From contig DASRER010000035.1 in NCBI GenBank assembly GCA_035651995.1, positions 23,122 through 87,121 on the forward strand: a DNA stretch of 64,000 nt, read 5' to 3'. This DNA is from Terriglobales bacterium. GTDB lineage: Bacteria; Acidobacteriota; Terriglobia; Terriglobales; Acidobacteriaceae. Below are positions 8,771 to 16,271 of this stretch, piece after piece. The notes under the pieces are model-generated. The model saw only the letters and a program-made list of their open reading frames with translations. It had not been told where the DNA came from and did not search any database. Made by a program: the position numbers and the translations under genes. Position 1 is the stretch's first letter. The number at the start of each line of letters is the position of its first letter.

Positions 8771-8781
8771 AGCCGGCAATC

Positions 8782-8934
8782 AGCACTCAGCACTTGGCAT
8801 TCAGCCCCTGAACGTCTGGGCGAATCATAGGCGGCGCCGCAGAAGCCGTTCGGTGCAAGGTGTTCTCTTACCGCGAATATCCCGCTCTCTTGAGCAGAAA
8901 CACGCAAGGGCTGAATGCTGAATGCTGAGTGCTC
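8782..8934. repeat. Word hairpin, CAGCACTCAGCATTCAGC class
   Basis: The left arm 8782-8810 (AGCACTCAGCA, GCATTCAGCCC) is complementary to the right arm 8906-8934 (GGGCTGAATGCTGAATGCTG, AGTGCT) at roughly 25 of 29 positions. The approximately 95-base spacer has no recognisable content. It lies between convergent genes and could act as a bidirectional terminator, but it has no T-tract. Confidence 0.6.
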
Positions 8935-8939
8935 GCGGA

Positions 8940-9767
8940 TCAGCTACCCGATTTGGCCAGCGATTCCGCGCTGAGCAGCGCGTTCATCGAGCCGGAGCGG
9001 AAGCCTTCCAGATCCAGCGTGACGTAAGTGAAGCCGAGCGGCTTGAAGATGGCGGTGAGGCGCGCGGCCATGGCGGGCGTGAGCGCGCGGGGAAGCTCGT
9101 CGGGCGCGATCTCGATGCGCACGATGGCGCCGTGATGCCGCACGCGGAACTGGCGGAAGCCGAGTTCGCGCAGCGCGTCTTCACCGCGTTCCACCGCCGA
9201 GAGCGCTTCGGGTGTGACGGCGCGTCCGTACTCGATGCGCGAAGCGAGGCACGCTGAGGCGGGCTTGTCCCAGACGCGCAGGCCGGCTTGCTTTGCCAGT
9301 TCGCGGATGTCGCTCTTGCCCAAGGCGCAATCGAGCAGCGGCGCGGCAATATTGTGCTCGCGGGCGGCACGCTGGCCGGGACGAAAGTCACCCTGGTCGT
9401 CGCGGTTCACGCCGTAGGCAACGGCGTCGAATCCGCGCTCGCGGCGAAGGTCCTCGAGCACGTTGAAGAGCTCGTCCTTGCAGTGGAAGCAGCGCTGCGC
9501 ATCGTTGCGCGCGTACTCGGGATTGTCGAGCTCGGCGGTGTTCACCACTTCGACCGGGATGTGCTGCTCGGCGGCGAAAGCGAGCCCGTCGGCCAACTGC
9601 GTGCGGGCCAGCGAAGGCGAATCGGCGATGACCGCGAGCATATCGTTGCCCAGCGCGCGATGCGCCGCCCAGGCGAGAAACGCCGAGTCGACACCGCCGG
9701 AGTAGGCAACGATGAGGCGACCGAGCCCGCGAAGATGGGCGTCGAGTTGGGCGAGGCGATCCGGCAT
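8940..9767 (-). CDS. larE: ATP-dependent sacrificial sulfur transferase LarE
   Basis: A 275-residue PP-loop enzyme. LarE adenylates the pyridinium cofactor precursor and donates the sulfur of its own Cys during synthesis of the nickel-pincer cofactor of lactate racemase. The PP-loop SGGVDS is at residues 23-28. CFHCK (93-97) and the sacrificial-Cys region SACLASR (C173) are present. The length fits the family. No larA, larB or larC lies in the window, so it is either part of a scattered set or a LarE-like enzyme with another target. The ATG at 9767 gives the family N-terminus. Confidence 0.9.
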   Translation of the reverse strand: MPDRLAQLDAHLRGLGRLIVAYSGGVDSAFLAWAAHRALGNDMLAVIADSPSLARTQLADGLAFAAEQHIPVEVVNTAELDNPEYARNDAQRCFHCKDELFNVLEDLRRERGFDAVAYGVNRDDQGDFRPGQRAAREHNIAAPLLDCALGKSDIRELAKQAGLRVWDKPASACLASRIEYGRAVTPEALSAVERGEDALRELGFRQFRVRHHGAIVRIEIAPDELPRALTPAMAARLTAIFKPLGFTYVTLDLEGFRSGSMNALLSAESLAKSGS

Positions 9768-9949
9768 CGCGGTCTATTCTAACGGTAACGTTTGGCGCCG
9801 TGCCGGTCGAGGGCGACCAGGCTCCATTGCGCCTGGTCCCCAACCCGTTACCACTCGTTACCGAAGTACTCTTGTTGCTCCGGCGCTGATCTGCGGAAAT
9901 AGTGGCTGCGGCGTGAAACTCCGGCGCCGCTGGAGCATCCAAACCAGCC

Positions 9950-10156
9950 GTGACCCTGCAATTCATTGACGACCTGCTGGCACGCAGCAGCCGCCCGCTG
10001 TGGTTTGAATCGATGAACCTGGCGCGCCTGCTGTGGACCTCGGCGCTGGTGATGGCCGTCGGCATCTTCAATCTGAGCTTTGGCCTGACGGCGCTGGGGC
10101 TGGACACCGCGGTCGAGGTCACGAGCGACATCGCGCAGCGCGCGATTGGGAAGTAG
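9950..10156 (+). CDS. Small single-pass membrane protein, unknown
   Basis: A 68-residue ORF from GTG 9950 (alternative ATG 10013) with one clear hydrophobic helix, LLWTSALVMAVGIFNLSFGL. An amphipathic N-terminus (TLQFIDDLLARSSRPLWFES) precedes it, and the soluble tail ends DIAQRAIGK. A GGAG lies about 14 bases upstream, which is too far to be persuasive. The codon usage resembles the neighbours. I do not recognise a family. It may be a small inner-membrane protein expressed divergently from larE. Confidence 0.45.
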   Translation: MTLQFIDDLLARSSRPLWFESMNLARLLWTSALVMAVGIFNLSFGLTALGLDTAVEVTSDIAQRAIGK

Positions 10157-10199
10157 TTCTCAGGGCTCAGTCTCAGTTCTCACGCCTCAGTTCTCACGC
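10156..10199. repeat. Word repeat CTCAGTTCTCA, single orientation
   Basis: AGTTCTCAGGGCTCAGTCTC followed by AGTTCTCACGCCTCAG and TTCTCACGC: four imperfect copies of one word in a row, directly after the stop of the small membrane protein. No complementary arm is visible. Confidence 0.45.
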
Positions 10200-10291
10200 T
10201 CCACAAAGACTGCGCCGTCCCGCCGCGGCGCCCGCCAGCGGGCGAAGTCCCCCGCGCCCACACAGTCCGTGCCGTCTCGCTAAATTCGCGT

Positions 10292-11197
10292 TTATCGGCT
10301 GCGGCGTTCTTCGGTGCGGGAGCGCTCTTGGGAGCGCACGGCGAGCAGGGCCTTGTCGGCGCGATGGATGGTGCGCTCCAGCGACTCGCCGCCTTCCCGC
10401 GCGGCCCATCCGAGCGAAAACGACACCGGGACCTCGCGCGCGCCAAGTTGCTTCAGGCGGTCGGCGGGGCGCTCGGTGCTGGCCGCGTCGGCGCCAGCGA
10501 GGAGCACGACAAACTCATCGCCGCCGAAGCGGACCACGCCTTCGTCGGCGCGCGTCTGGCGCATGAGGAAGCGGCTCACGCGACGCAGCACCTGGTCGCC
10601 GATCTGGTGGCCGAAGCGGTCGTTGTATTCCTTGAAGCGGTCCACGTCGAGCACGATGCAGCCCCAGTCGCGGTGCTGGCGCAGCATGTGGCTTTCGAAT
10701 TCGCCCAGGTAGCGGCGGTTGAAGCAGCCGGTAAGCGGATCGCGGATGCTCTGCTCGACCAGCTGTTCTTCAAGGCGCTTGCGCTCGGTGATGTCGACCA
10801 GAATGCCGTAGTACAGCGTCTCGCCGTTGGGCGCTTTGACGGCGTAGGCGGCATCGATCACGGTGCGGACCTGGCCGTCGGGGCGGCGGATCTTGAGTTC
10901 GTAATCGCGCAGCGAGCCGTACTCGCGCAGCAGCCGCACCTGGCGCTCGCGCTCTTCCGGGTCGACGAGCAGGTCGGCGGCGCTATACTGGCGAAGATCG
11001 GCGAGGGAAGCGACGCCGAGAATTTCCAGAAATGCGGGATTGGCGTCGAGGATGCGCCCGCGTTCAGTGGTGACGTAGATGCCCTCTTTCAGGCGACGTA
11101 CCAGCTGGCGCAGGCTCTCGGGGTCCTCCAGACCGCGAAACTCGGGCTCGGACAATCCGCCTCCCTGGATCGCTGCCGCTCGCGCTGTGGCGGGCAT
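10292..11197 (-). CDS. PAS-GGDEF diguanylate cyclase
   Basis: A 301-residue soluble protein predicted to make cyclic di-GMP from two GTP. The ATG at 11197 begins MPATARAAAIQGGG. A PAS domain spans about residues 25-145 (LKEGIYVTTERGRILDANPA, DITERKRLEEQ). The GGDEF domain (about 150-285) has DPLTGCFNRRYL, DVDRFKEYNDRFGH and an intact active site RFGGDEF. The inhibitory I-site position reads RADE rather than RxxD, so product feedback may be weak. The C-terminus is basic and unstructured. It is transcribed divergently from the OmpA-like gene across a 300-base region. Confidence 0.93.
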   Translation of the reverse strand: MPATARAAAIQGGGLSEPEFRGLEDPESLRQLVRRLKEGIYVTTERGRILDANPAFLEILGVASLADLRQYSAADLLVDPEERERQVRLLREYGSLRDYELKIRRPDGQVRTVIDAAYAVKAPNGETLYYGILVDITERKRLEEQLVEQSIRDPLTGCFNRRYLGEFESHMLRQHRDWGCIVLDVDRFKEYNDRFGHQIGDQVLRRVSRFLMRQTRADEGVVRFGGDEFVVLLAGADAASTERPADRLKQLGAREVPVSFSLGWAAREGGESLERTIHRADKALLAVRSQERSRTEERRSR

Positions 11198-11338
11198 ATC
11201 GTAACAGCAGTGGCCCGGCTGCTCGGGTATTTCTCGCCGCCCGCCGGACAAAATTACCGGGGACGGCGCAGAGGGCCGCGATTGGGGCTCGTGAGGTGTT
11301 TCTAAGTAGTTGACTGATAGTGCTTTGCAGGCGGTCGA

Positions 11339-11489
11339 GGCCGGCCGCTTTGGCATCTGAATTGATATAACGCAAGCCGAGCGAGCACGGTCCAAAGCCG
11401 GCCGCGAAAGTTTCTAAAGCCCCGGGGTACCGGCATACGGGCTACGGCCCATGGCCGGGAACAGCTTCCGAAGGCTCCCCTAGTCGGAG
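11339..11489 (+). ncRNA. Structured 5' leader of the OmpA-like gene (candidate cis-regulatory RNA)
   Basis: Three hairpins can be drawn by eye upstream of the ATG at 11498. The first pairs GGCCGG-CTTTGG (11339-11353, CCG bulge) with CCAAAG-CCGGCC (11392-11403). The second pairs CCGGCAT with ATGGCCGG and encloses GGGC-TACG-GCCC, a UNCG-type tetraloop on GC pairs (11431-11458). The third pairs CTCC (11475-11478) with GGAG (11486-11489) and so hides the ribosome-binding site. It matches no riboswitch consensus I could confirm. Confidence 0.35.
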
Positions 11490-11497
11490 GAATCGCA

Positions 11498-12610
11498 ATG
11501 AAGAACCGCACGTTACTCGCGCTACTGCTGATCGCCGGGCTGGCTGTTACGGCCGTGGCGCAACAGCAGACGCCCTCATCGCGGCCGGCGCCCGCGGCGC
11601 AAAGCGCGCCGCCGCAGACCGATCAGACGCCGCCGTCCAGCGCGCCCAGCGACCCGAACACGAGCCAGGCAGCCAAGGACCAGGCCAGCCAGCAGCCTTC
11701 CAACCTGGCGAGCGGCAAGCAACCGCTGGCCTATGAAGACCACCAGGGCTTCTGGGGCAAGATCAACCCGTTCGCGCGGAAGAAGTATGTGCAGCGGCAG
11801 CTGACGCCGGTGCGCGATCGCGTCAACGAACTCGATGAACTCACCGCCGCCAATTCGAAGATGATCCGCGACGTGGATGCGCGCGCCAGCGAGGGCATCC
11901 GGCTGGCGGCGTCGAAGGCCAGTGAGGCCGACCAGCACGCCATTGACGCAGGCAACCGCGCCCAGATGGCGCACCAGACCGCGCAACAGGCCAACGAGCG
12001 GCTTGCGGGCGTGGAGCAGGTGGTGGGAACGCTGGACCAGTACAAGGCGGCCACGCAGGTGGAGTTGATCTTCCGTCCGGGCCAGCTGGCGCTCAGCCAG
12101 AAGGCGAAGGGAGCGCTCGACGAGCTGGCTGCCTCGCTGAAGGCCAAGCGCGGCTACATCGTCGAGGTACAGGGCTTCTCCAGCGGACGCGGCGCCGAGG
12201 CGATCCAGAATTCGCAGAAGATGGCCGACGCGGTGGTGCGTTACCTGGTGCTGAATCACGAGGTGCCGGTGTACCGCATCTACACGCTGGGCATGGGCAA
12301 CGCGCCGGTGCCGGCGTCGAGCGATACCGGCAAGACGCGGCGCACCCGCGGTGGCCGGGTGGAAGTCAGCCTGATGACCAACGCGCTGGCCGACATGAGC
12401 CAGTCGGCGCAGAACACCGCGCCGGCAACCATGGGCAGCACGTCGGGCAGTTCGACGGAACCGGCGGCGAGCGGCAGCTCGAGCATGCCGCAGTCGGACA
12501 ACCCACCGGCAGCGCCCGCGGTGACCACGCAACCGTCGGCTCCGCAGGCGCCCGCCACCACGCAGCCTGGGCAGCAGCAGACGCCGCCGCCCACGCCGCC
12601 GAAGATGTAA
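11498..12610 (+). CDS. OmpA-family C-terminal domain protein, exported
   Basis: A 370-residue envelope protein with a strong ribosome-binding site (GGAGGAA, 11486-11492). A signal peptide (MKNRTLLALLLIAGLAVTAV) is followed by a long Gln/Pro/Ser-rich segment to about residue 75. A coiled-coil-like region (about 100-175: RDRVNELDELTAANSKMIRD) leads to an OmpA-like peptidoglycan-binding domain (about 180-300) with VELIFRPGQLALSQKAKGAL, VEVQGFSSGRG and RRTRGGRVEVSL. The C-terminal 70 residues are Ser/Pro/Gln-rich. It probably tethers the envelope to peptidoglycan. Confidence 0.85.
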   Translation: MKNRTLLALLLIAGLAVTAVAQQQTPSSRPAPAAQSAPPQTDQTPPSSAPSDPNTSQAAKDQASQQPSNLASGKQPLAYEDHQGFWGKINPFARKKYVQRQLTPVRDRVNELDELTAANSKMIRDVDARASEGIRLAASKASEADQHAIDAGNRAQMAHQTAQQANERLAGVEQVVGTLDQYKAATQVELIFRPGQLALSQKAKGALDELAASLKAKRGYIVEVQGFSSGRGAEAIQNSQKMADAVVRYLVLNHEVPVYRIYTLGMGNAPVPASSDTGKTRRTRGGRVEVSLMTNALADMSQSAQNTAPATMGSTSGSSTEPAASGSSSMPQSDNPPAAPAVTTQPSAPQAPATTQPGQQQTPPPTPPKM

Positions 12611-12628
12611 GTCAGTCTGCCGTCGGCG

Positions 12629-12654
12629 GCCCGGCTTCGCAGGGGAAGCCGGGC
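12629..12654. repeat. REP-like palindrome after the OmpA-like gene
   Basis: GCCCGGCTTC and GAAGCCGGGC form a perfect 10-bp stem with a 6-nt loop, 19 bases after the stop codon. There is no T-run, so it is more likely a repeat of the GC-rich family or an mRNA 3' stabiliser than a terminator. The true terminator follows at 12709. Confidence 0.5.
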
Positions 12655-12708
12655 TACCGCAAAGCAGGCACCACAATCCGAGTTCCCCCGGGTTGTATGC
12701 AGCAACAG

Positions 12709-12742
12709 AGGCCCTTCGCAAAGCGGAGGGCCTTGTTGTTTT
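12709..12742 (+). terminator. Intrinsic terminator of the OmpA-like gene
   Basis: AGGCCCTTCGC-AAA-GCGGAGGGCCTT is a near-perfect 11-bp GC-rich stem, followed by TTGTTGTTTT. The AGGCCCT...AGGGCCTT form recurs in the two TonB-receptor terminators. Confidence 0.85.
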
Positions 12743-12747
12743 ACAGC

Positions 12748-12781
12748 AAGTTTCACGTTTCGCGTTTCACGGTTCACGTTC
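12748..12781. repeat. Word repeat GTTTCACG, single orientation
   Basis: AAGTTTCACGTTTCGCGTTT followed by CACGGTTCACGTTCC: four imperfect copies of GTTTCACG. It is related to the GTTTCAAG and GTTCAC words used at 38.7 and 13.1 kb. Confidence 0.45.
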
Positions 12782-12882
12782 CTGCCGGTAGCAGGTCTCG
12801 GCAATTGGACGTGATAGCCCGAGATGAAGTGGCCACATACCAGGCGCCAGGTGCGATTAGCGGAAGCGGAAAACGGCCTTTC

Positions 12883-13089
12883 CTACGGTTGTTGGCGCAT
12901 GGCGCCAATCTCAGCCAGGACTTCGCGGCTGACCTCGCGGCCCCCTTCATACTGAACATGAATCACGCGCACGGCGCTCTGGCGTCCACGGGCGACGGCG
13001 TTGGCCAGCGCCAGGTCGGGGAACCACCCTATCGGCTCCCAGCGGGTACCGTTGAGCCTCCAGACTTCGTATTGCTCCCAGTGGGCCAC
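12883..13089 (-). CDS. Small conserved-looking hypothetical protein
   Basis: About 68 residues from a GTG at 13089: AHWEQYEVWRLNGTRWEPIG, WFPDLALANAVARGR, VRVIHVQYEGG, ending LAEIGAMRQQP. The regular hydrophobic pattern and Trp/Tyr-rich start look like a folded small domain, unlike the shadow ORFs around it. No Shine-Dalgarno site is seen, and the upstream 120 bases are a word hairpin, so the exact start is uncertain. Function and family are not recognised. It is transcribed convergently with the OmpA-like gene and divergently from ruvB. Confidence 0.45.
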   Translation of the reverse strand: MAHWEQYEVWRLNGTRWEPIGWFPDLALANAVARGRQSAVRVIHVQYEGGREVSREVLAEIGAMRQQP

Positions 13090-13113
13090 TGCACAAGATT
13101 TGGATGCGAAAAG

Positions 13114-13226
13114 AAGTGGATCGTGAACCGTGGAAAGTGGACCGTGAAGCTCGGGATCCGCCGGCCTCTGTCGAAGTCTCCAGCGTGAGTTGCCGCTGTT
13201 CACTTTCCACTGTTCACTTTCCACTG
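13114..13226. repeat. Word hairpin, GTGAACAGTGGA class
   Basis: Left arm 13114-13149 (GTGAACCGTGGAAAGTGG, ACCGTGAAG), right arm 13196-13226 (CTGTTCACTTTCCACTG, TTCACTTTCCACTG). The arms are complementary word by word. The spacer is about 46 bases. The same words form the hairpin at 21790-21866. Confidence 0.6.
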
Positions 13227-13250
13227 CTTTCAGCTTAGACTCCGAAAACG

Positions 13251-14327
13251 GTGGAATTTTCGGAGAAGCAATCGCGAAAGGCGGCGGTGGCCGCAGCGGA
13301 GGGCGCGCCACAGCGCATGGTGTCGGCAGCGGCGGTGGACGACGATGCGTCGTTTGAGCTGAAGCTGCGGCCCAGGCGCTTGCAGGAGTTCATCGGCCAG
13401 AGCAAGGTCAAGGAGAACCTGGGGGTGGCGATTGCGGCGGCGCGGCAGCGCGGCGAGCCGCTCGACCACGTGCTGCTCTACGGGCCGCCCGGCCTGGGCA
13501 AGACGACGCTGGCCACCATCATCGCCAACGAAATGGGCGCGGCGTTCCAGCAGACGTCAGGGCCGACGCTGCAAATCAAGGGCGACCTGACGGCCATCCT
13601 CACCAACATCCGCGAACGGCAGGTGCTGTTCATTGACGAGATTCACCGGCTGCAGCCGGCGCTGGAGGAATTGCTCTACTCGGCGCTGGAGGACTACCGG
13701 CTCGACATCATGATCGGGCAGGGGCCGGCGGCGCGCACGCACACGCTCGAAGTGAGACCGTTCACCTTCGTGGGCGCGACCACGCGCGCCGGGCTGCTCT
13801 CGGCGCCGCTGCGTTCGCGATTCGGGATCGTGCTGCGGCTGGAGTTCTATACGACCGAAGACCTGCGCGTGATCGTGGAGCGTTCGGCCGAGATTCTCGG
13901 CGTTGCTATTGATGCGGGAGGCGCCACCGAGATTGCGGCACGGTCGCGCGGCACGCCGCGCATCGCCAACCGGCTGCTGCGCCGCGTGCGCGACTACGCC
14001 CAGATCAAGGGCACATCCGGCGGACGCATTGACCAGGCCACAGCGCGCGCGGCCCTGGAGATGCTGGAAGTGGACCAGCACGGTTTTGATGAAGTCGATC
14101 GCCGGCTGCTGCTGACCATCATCGAGAAGTATCAGGGCGGGCCGGTGGGCGTGAACACGCTGGCAGCCGCCCTGGCGGAAGAGGCCGAGGCAATCGAAGA
14201 AATCTACGAACCGTTCCTCATCCAGATTGGCTTCCTCGACCGCACACCGCGCGGGCGCGTGGCCACGCAGTTGGCCTATCAGCACTTCGGGCTGACGCAG
14301 AAGCGGAAACAGAACAGTTTGTTCTGA
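13251..14327 (+). CDS. ruvB: Holliday junction branch-migration ATPase RuvB
   Basis: RuvB is the hexameric motor that drives branch migration of Holliday junctions with RuvA, in recombination and repair. The 358-residue product has Walker A (GPPGLGKTT), Walker B (FIDEIHRL), sensor 1 (FVGATTRAG) and the arginine-finger region ([12 protein letters not shown]). It ends with a winged-helix domain ([20 protein letters not shown]). The GTG at 13251 has no ribosome-binding site. The ATG at 13317 ([10 protein letters not shown]), with GGAGGG 13 bases upstream, is a credible alternative start. ruvA and ruvC are not in the window. Confidence 0.97.
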   Translation: MEFSEKQSRKAAVAAAEGAPQRMVSAAAVDDDASFELKLRPRRLQEFIGQSKVKENLGVAIAAARQRGEPLDHVLLYGPPGLGKTTLATIIANEMGAAFQQTSGPTLQIKGDLTAILTNIRERQVLFIDEIHRLQPALEELLYSALEDYRLDIMIGQGPAARTHTLEVRPFTFVGATTRAGLLSAPLRSRFGIVLRLEFYTTEDLRVIVERSAEILGVAIDAGGATEIAARSRGTPRIANRLLRRVRDYAQIKGTSGGRIDQATARAALEMLEVDQHGFDEVDRRLLLTIIEKYQGGPVGVNTLAAALAEEAEAIEEIYEPFLIQIGFLDRTPRGRVATQLAYQHFGLTQKRKQNSLF

Positions 14328-14389
14328 ATTCGCCAACCGCGGACTCGGAGCCGCAAAGGCAACTGGAAAACCGGCTTGCCAGGGATGCG

Positions 14390-14492
14390 CGCGGATTTCC
14401 ACCGATCGCAGGCACGTGAGGGTCGGTGAGAATCCGCGGAATCCGTGGCGAGGATTGTCTCGGTTGCTCCGCGTCTCCGCGGTCATTCAGAT
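14390..14492. repeat. Word hairpin, GGATTTCCACCGAT / CCGCGGAG class
   Basis: CGCGGATTTCCACCGATC (14390-14407) is complementary to GGTCGGTGAGAATCCGCG (14421-14438) with three mismatches. It is followed by AATCCGTGGCG and CTCCGCGTCTCCGCGGTC. It lies between the convergent ends of ruvB and the redoxin gene. Confidence 0.55.
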
Positions 14493-15425
14493 TCCCACAG
14501 CTTCGTAATCGTCCGTATCGTCGCGCGACGGGCGGCGGCGCTGCTCGATTTCGTATGGCAAGCGCCGTTTTAGGCGCTCGCGTCGCAAGCGGCTGCCGCC
14601 CATCAGCGCCGCCGTGATCACGCCGCCGGCAAGCAGCGCGCCGGCCGCGGCGTTGCCCGGATTGAGCACGATCGGTTCGACCACGCGGCTGCCCATGAGC
14701 GTGAGGCGGCCGGGAATGCCGACGGCTTCCTGAAAGTTTTCGATGCTGCGGCGTCCGCCGCGCTCCAGGGCGCGCCACATGAAGACGGCGGCGCCGGTGT
14801 AGGGCGTGGATGTGTCTTCGCCGCCGCGCACGACGACGGACTCGTGGCGGCCGTCGCCTTCGGCCGCGCGCTGCTGCAACCTCAGCAGCTCGTCGAGCGC
14901 GGCTGCCAGTGGGCGTCCCTGCGCCCACAGCATGCGGTAGGCAACGCGACCGGACTTGTCGATGACAAACGCGGGGTTCGCCAGCTTTCCCCAGCGGCGA
15001 TGGACGGTGCCGCGCACGTCATCGATCGCGATGGGAATGTGGACATCTTCTTCGTCGCGCAGACACTCGGCGGCGGCGGCCTTCTGCGCCGGCGTGCGGT
15101 GCGCCGGCAGCTGGTCTCCAGGATGCGCCTCGCGAACGTAGATGAGCGCGAACTCCACGTCATCGCTGGCGTAGCGCTTGGCAAGGCGATTGAGGCTGCG
15201 AATGGAGGCGGCGGTCATGGGACACGTCGCGGAACCAAAGCTCAGGACCAGGTTCTTGTTGCCGCGAAAGTCGCTCAGGCGGAAAGGGTCACCATCGAGC
15301 GTGCGCAGGGTGAAGTCGGGTGCGCGTTCGCCCGGTTCCGGGGCGTCACGGAAACCGGCCCTGAGGTTCTCCAGCCCCTGCTCGCGGGTGAAGGCGGCGT
15401 AGTTGTAGGGCTTGTAGCCAAACAT
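14487..15425 (-). CDS. Deiodinase-like redoxin with C-terminal membrane segment
   Basis: A 312-residue protein with a good ribosome-binding site (AAGGAG) before ATG 15425. Residues about 35-175 form a thioredoxin fold: [20 protein letters not shown], then [18 protein letters not shown] and [13 protein letters not shown]. The FGSxTCP and YVREAHP motifs are those of iodothyronine-deiodinase-like redoxins, with a Cys where the animal enzymes carry Sec. A hydrophobic stretch near the C-terminus ([16 protein letters not shown]) may anchor it in the membrane, followed by a basic tail. The substrate is unknown. It is probably a peroxidase or thiol reductase. It is transcribed divergently from the Sec-peroxiredoxin gene. 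Confidence 0.8.
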   Translation of the reverse strand: MFGYKPYNYAAFTREQGLENLRAGFRDAPEPGERAPDFTLRTLDGDPFRLSDFRGNKNLVLSFGSATCPMTAASIRSLNRLAKRYASDDVEFALIYVREAHPGDQLPAHRTPAQKAAAAECLRDEEDVHIPIAIDDVRGTVHRRWGKLANPAFVIDKSGRVAYRMLWAQGRPLAAALDELLRLQQRAAEGDGRHESVVVRGGEDTSTPYTGAAVFMWRALERGGRRSIENFQEAVGIPGRLTLMGSRVVEPIVLNPGNAAAGALLAGGVITAALMGGSRLRRERLKRRLPYEIEQRRRPSRDDTDDYEAVGI

Positions 15426-15597
15426 GGCTCGGAACTCCTTGGCTGGAAATTTTACGCTTGGCCCCGGGCGCGCAGGCCGCGCGACCACCGATTTTGATGC
15501 CGCGGGCGCGCGGCGGCGTTGACCGGCTGATTGATTTTTCCAAGCGCGGATTTTTTGTGAGCGCGCCCTTGTTACCGCGGATGCCTTACGTGGCGAC

Positions 15598-15626
15598 TTG
15601 TCGCATCCTGACGCACCCAATAAAAT
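15598..15626 (+). promoter_or_regulatory. Sigma-70-type promoter of the Sec-peroxiredoxin gene
   Basis: TTGTCG (15598-15603), 17-bp spacer, TAAAAT (15621-15626). The predicted transcription start near 15633 gives a leader of about 40 nt before the GGAGG at 15665-15669. Confidence 0.5.
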
Positions 15627-15673
15627 GCCAGTTCCACTTTTTTCTGCGGTTCAATCCCCTAAGTGGAGGTTGC

Positions 15674-16159
15674 ATGGCACCACTGAAAGTCGGAGACATG
15701 GCGCCCGACTTCGAACTGCCGGCGGTCACCGGCGAACAGCGGCACCGGGTTCGGCTGAGTGACTTCCGCGGCAAGAAGCACGTGGTGATTGCTTTTTATC
15801 CCCTCGCCTGGACTCCGGTGTGAGCGGCCCAGATGCCGGCGTACAACGCGGACTATGACAAGTTCGCCGGCTACGATGCCCAGGTCGTGGGCATCAGCGT
15901 AGATTCCATCCCCAGCCACCTGGCGTGGCAGAAGCGCGACATCGGAATACTGCGGTATCCGCTGGCGAGCGACTTTTGGCCGCACGGCGAGACGGCCCGC
16001 AAATTTGGCGTCCTGCGCGAGGGCGATCCCATTCCGGGGATCAACGAACGCGCCGTCTTCATCGTGGACAAGGAAGGCAAGATCGTCTTCTCCAAGGTGT
16101 ATCCCCTTGACCGCCAGCCCGATAACGAAGACGCGTTTGAGGTGCTCAGAAAGCTTTAG
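15674..16159 (+). CDS. Selenocysteine-containing peroxiredoxin (in-frame TGA at codon 50)
   Basis: A peroxiredoxin of the AhpC/TSA type that reduces hydroperoxides. It starts at ATG 15674 with GGAGG four bases upstream. Residues 1-49 end in FYPLAWTPV, where family members continue with the peroxidatic Cys. Here the codon is TGA (15821-15823). The same frame stays open for 112 more codons with textbook Prx sequence ([48 protein letters not shown]). There is no Cys anywhere in the 161 residues, so only Sec at position 50 would make it catalytic. A small hairpin follows the TGA. The selenocysteine machinery must be encoded elsewhere in the genome. Confidence 0.85.
15835..15851 (+). promoter_or_regulatory. 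Candidate bacterial SECIS hairpin
   Basis: In RNA form, CC-G-GCG pairs with CGC-GG around the loop UACAA, with one bulged G. The apical GU starts 18 nt after the UGA. Stem size, short loop and distance fit the general bacterial SECIS pattern. A longer-range alternative, GCCGGCG (15835-15841) with CGCCGGC (15865-15871), competes with it. Confidence 0.45.
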
Positions 16160-16180
16160 CAGCACTTCACGACCTGCAGG

Positions 16181-16212
16181 AAGGCCGCCCGCAACCGGGT
16201 GGCCTTTGTTTT
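16181..16212 (+). terminator. Intrinsic terminator of the Sec-peroxiredoxin gene
   Basis: AAGGCCGCCCG-CAAC-CGGGTGGCCTT forms an 11-bp stem with one G-T pair, followed by TGTTTTT, 22 bases after the stop codon. Confidence 0.85.
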
Positions 16213-16271
16213 TGCCATGACCCCGATAAAAGTTTCGTTCGCGACTCCAGCGCTACCGGCGCCCACAAGAC

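Noticed and set aside
11339..11489. Known cyclic-di-GMP (GEMM) riboswitch
   Set aside because: AAAGCC-like and CCGG segments are present, but the conserved GNRA loop/receptor and core order could not be matched by eye. Reported only as an unclassified structured leader.
11498..12610. Structural RNA or tRNA genes anywhere in the window
   Set aside because: I looked for tRNA arms and rRNA-like segments in the gaps and saw none. A tRNAscan/Rfam run would be needed to exclude short RNAs.
15833..16159. A separate short peroxiredoxin C-terminal gene after a stop
   Set aside because: It has no ribosome-binding site of its own and continues the upstream frame exactly. The TGA at the catalytic site is better explained as Sec.
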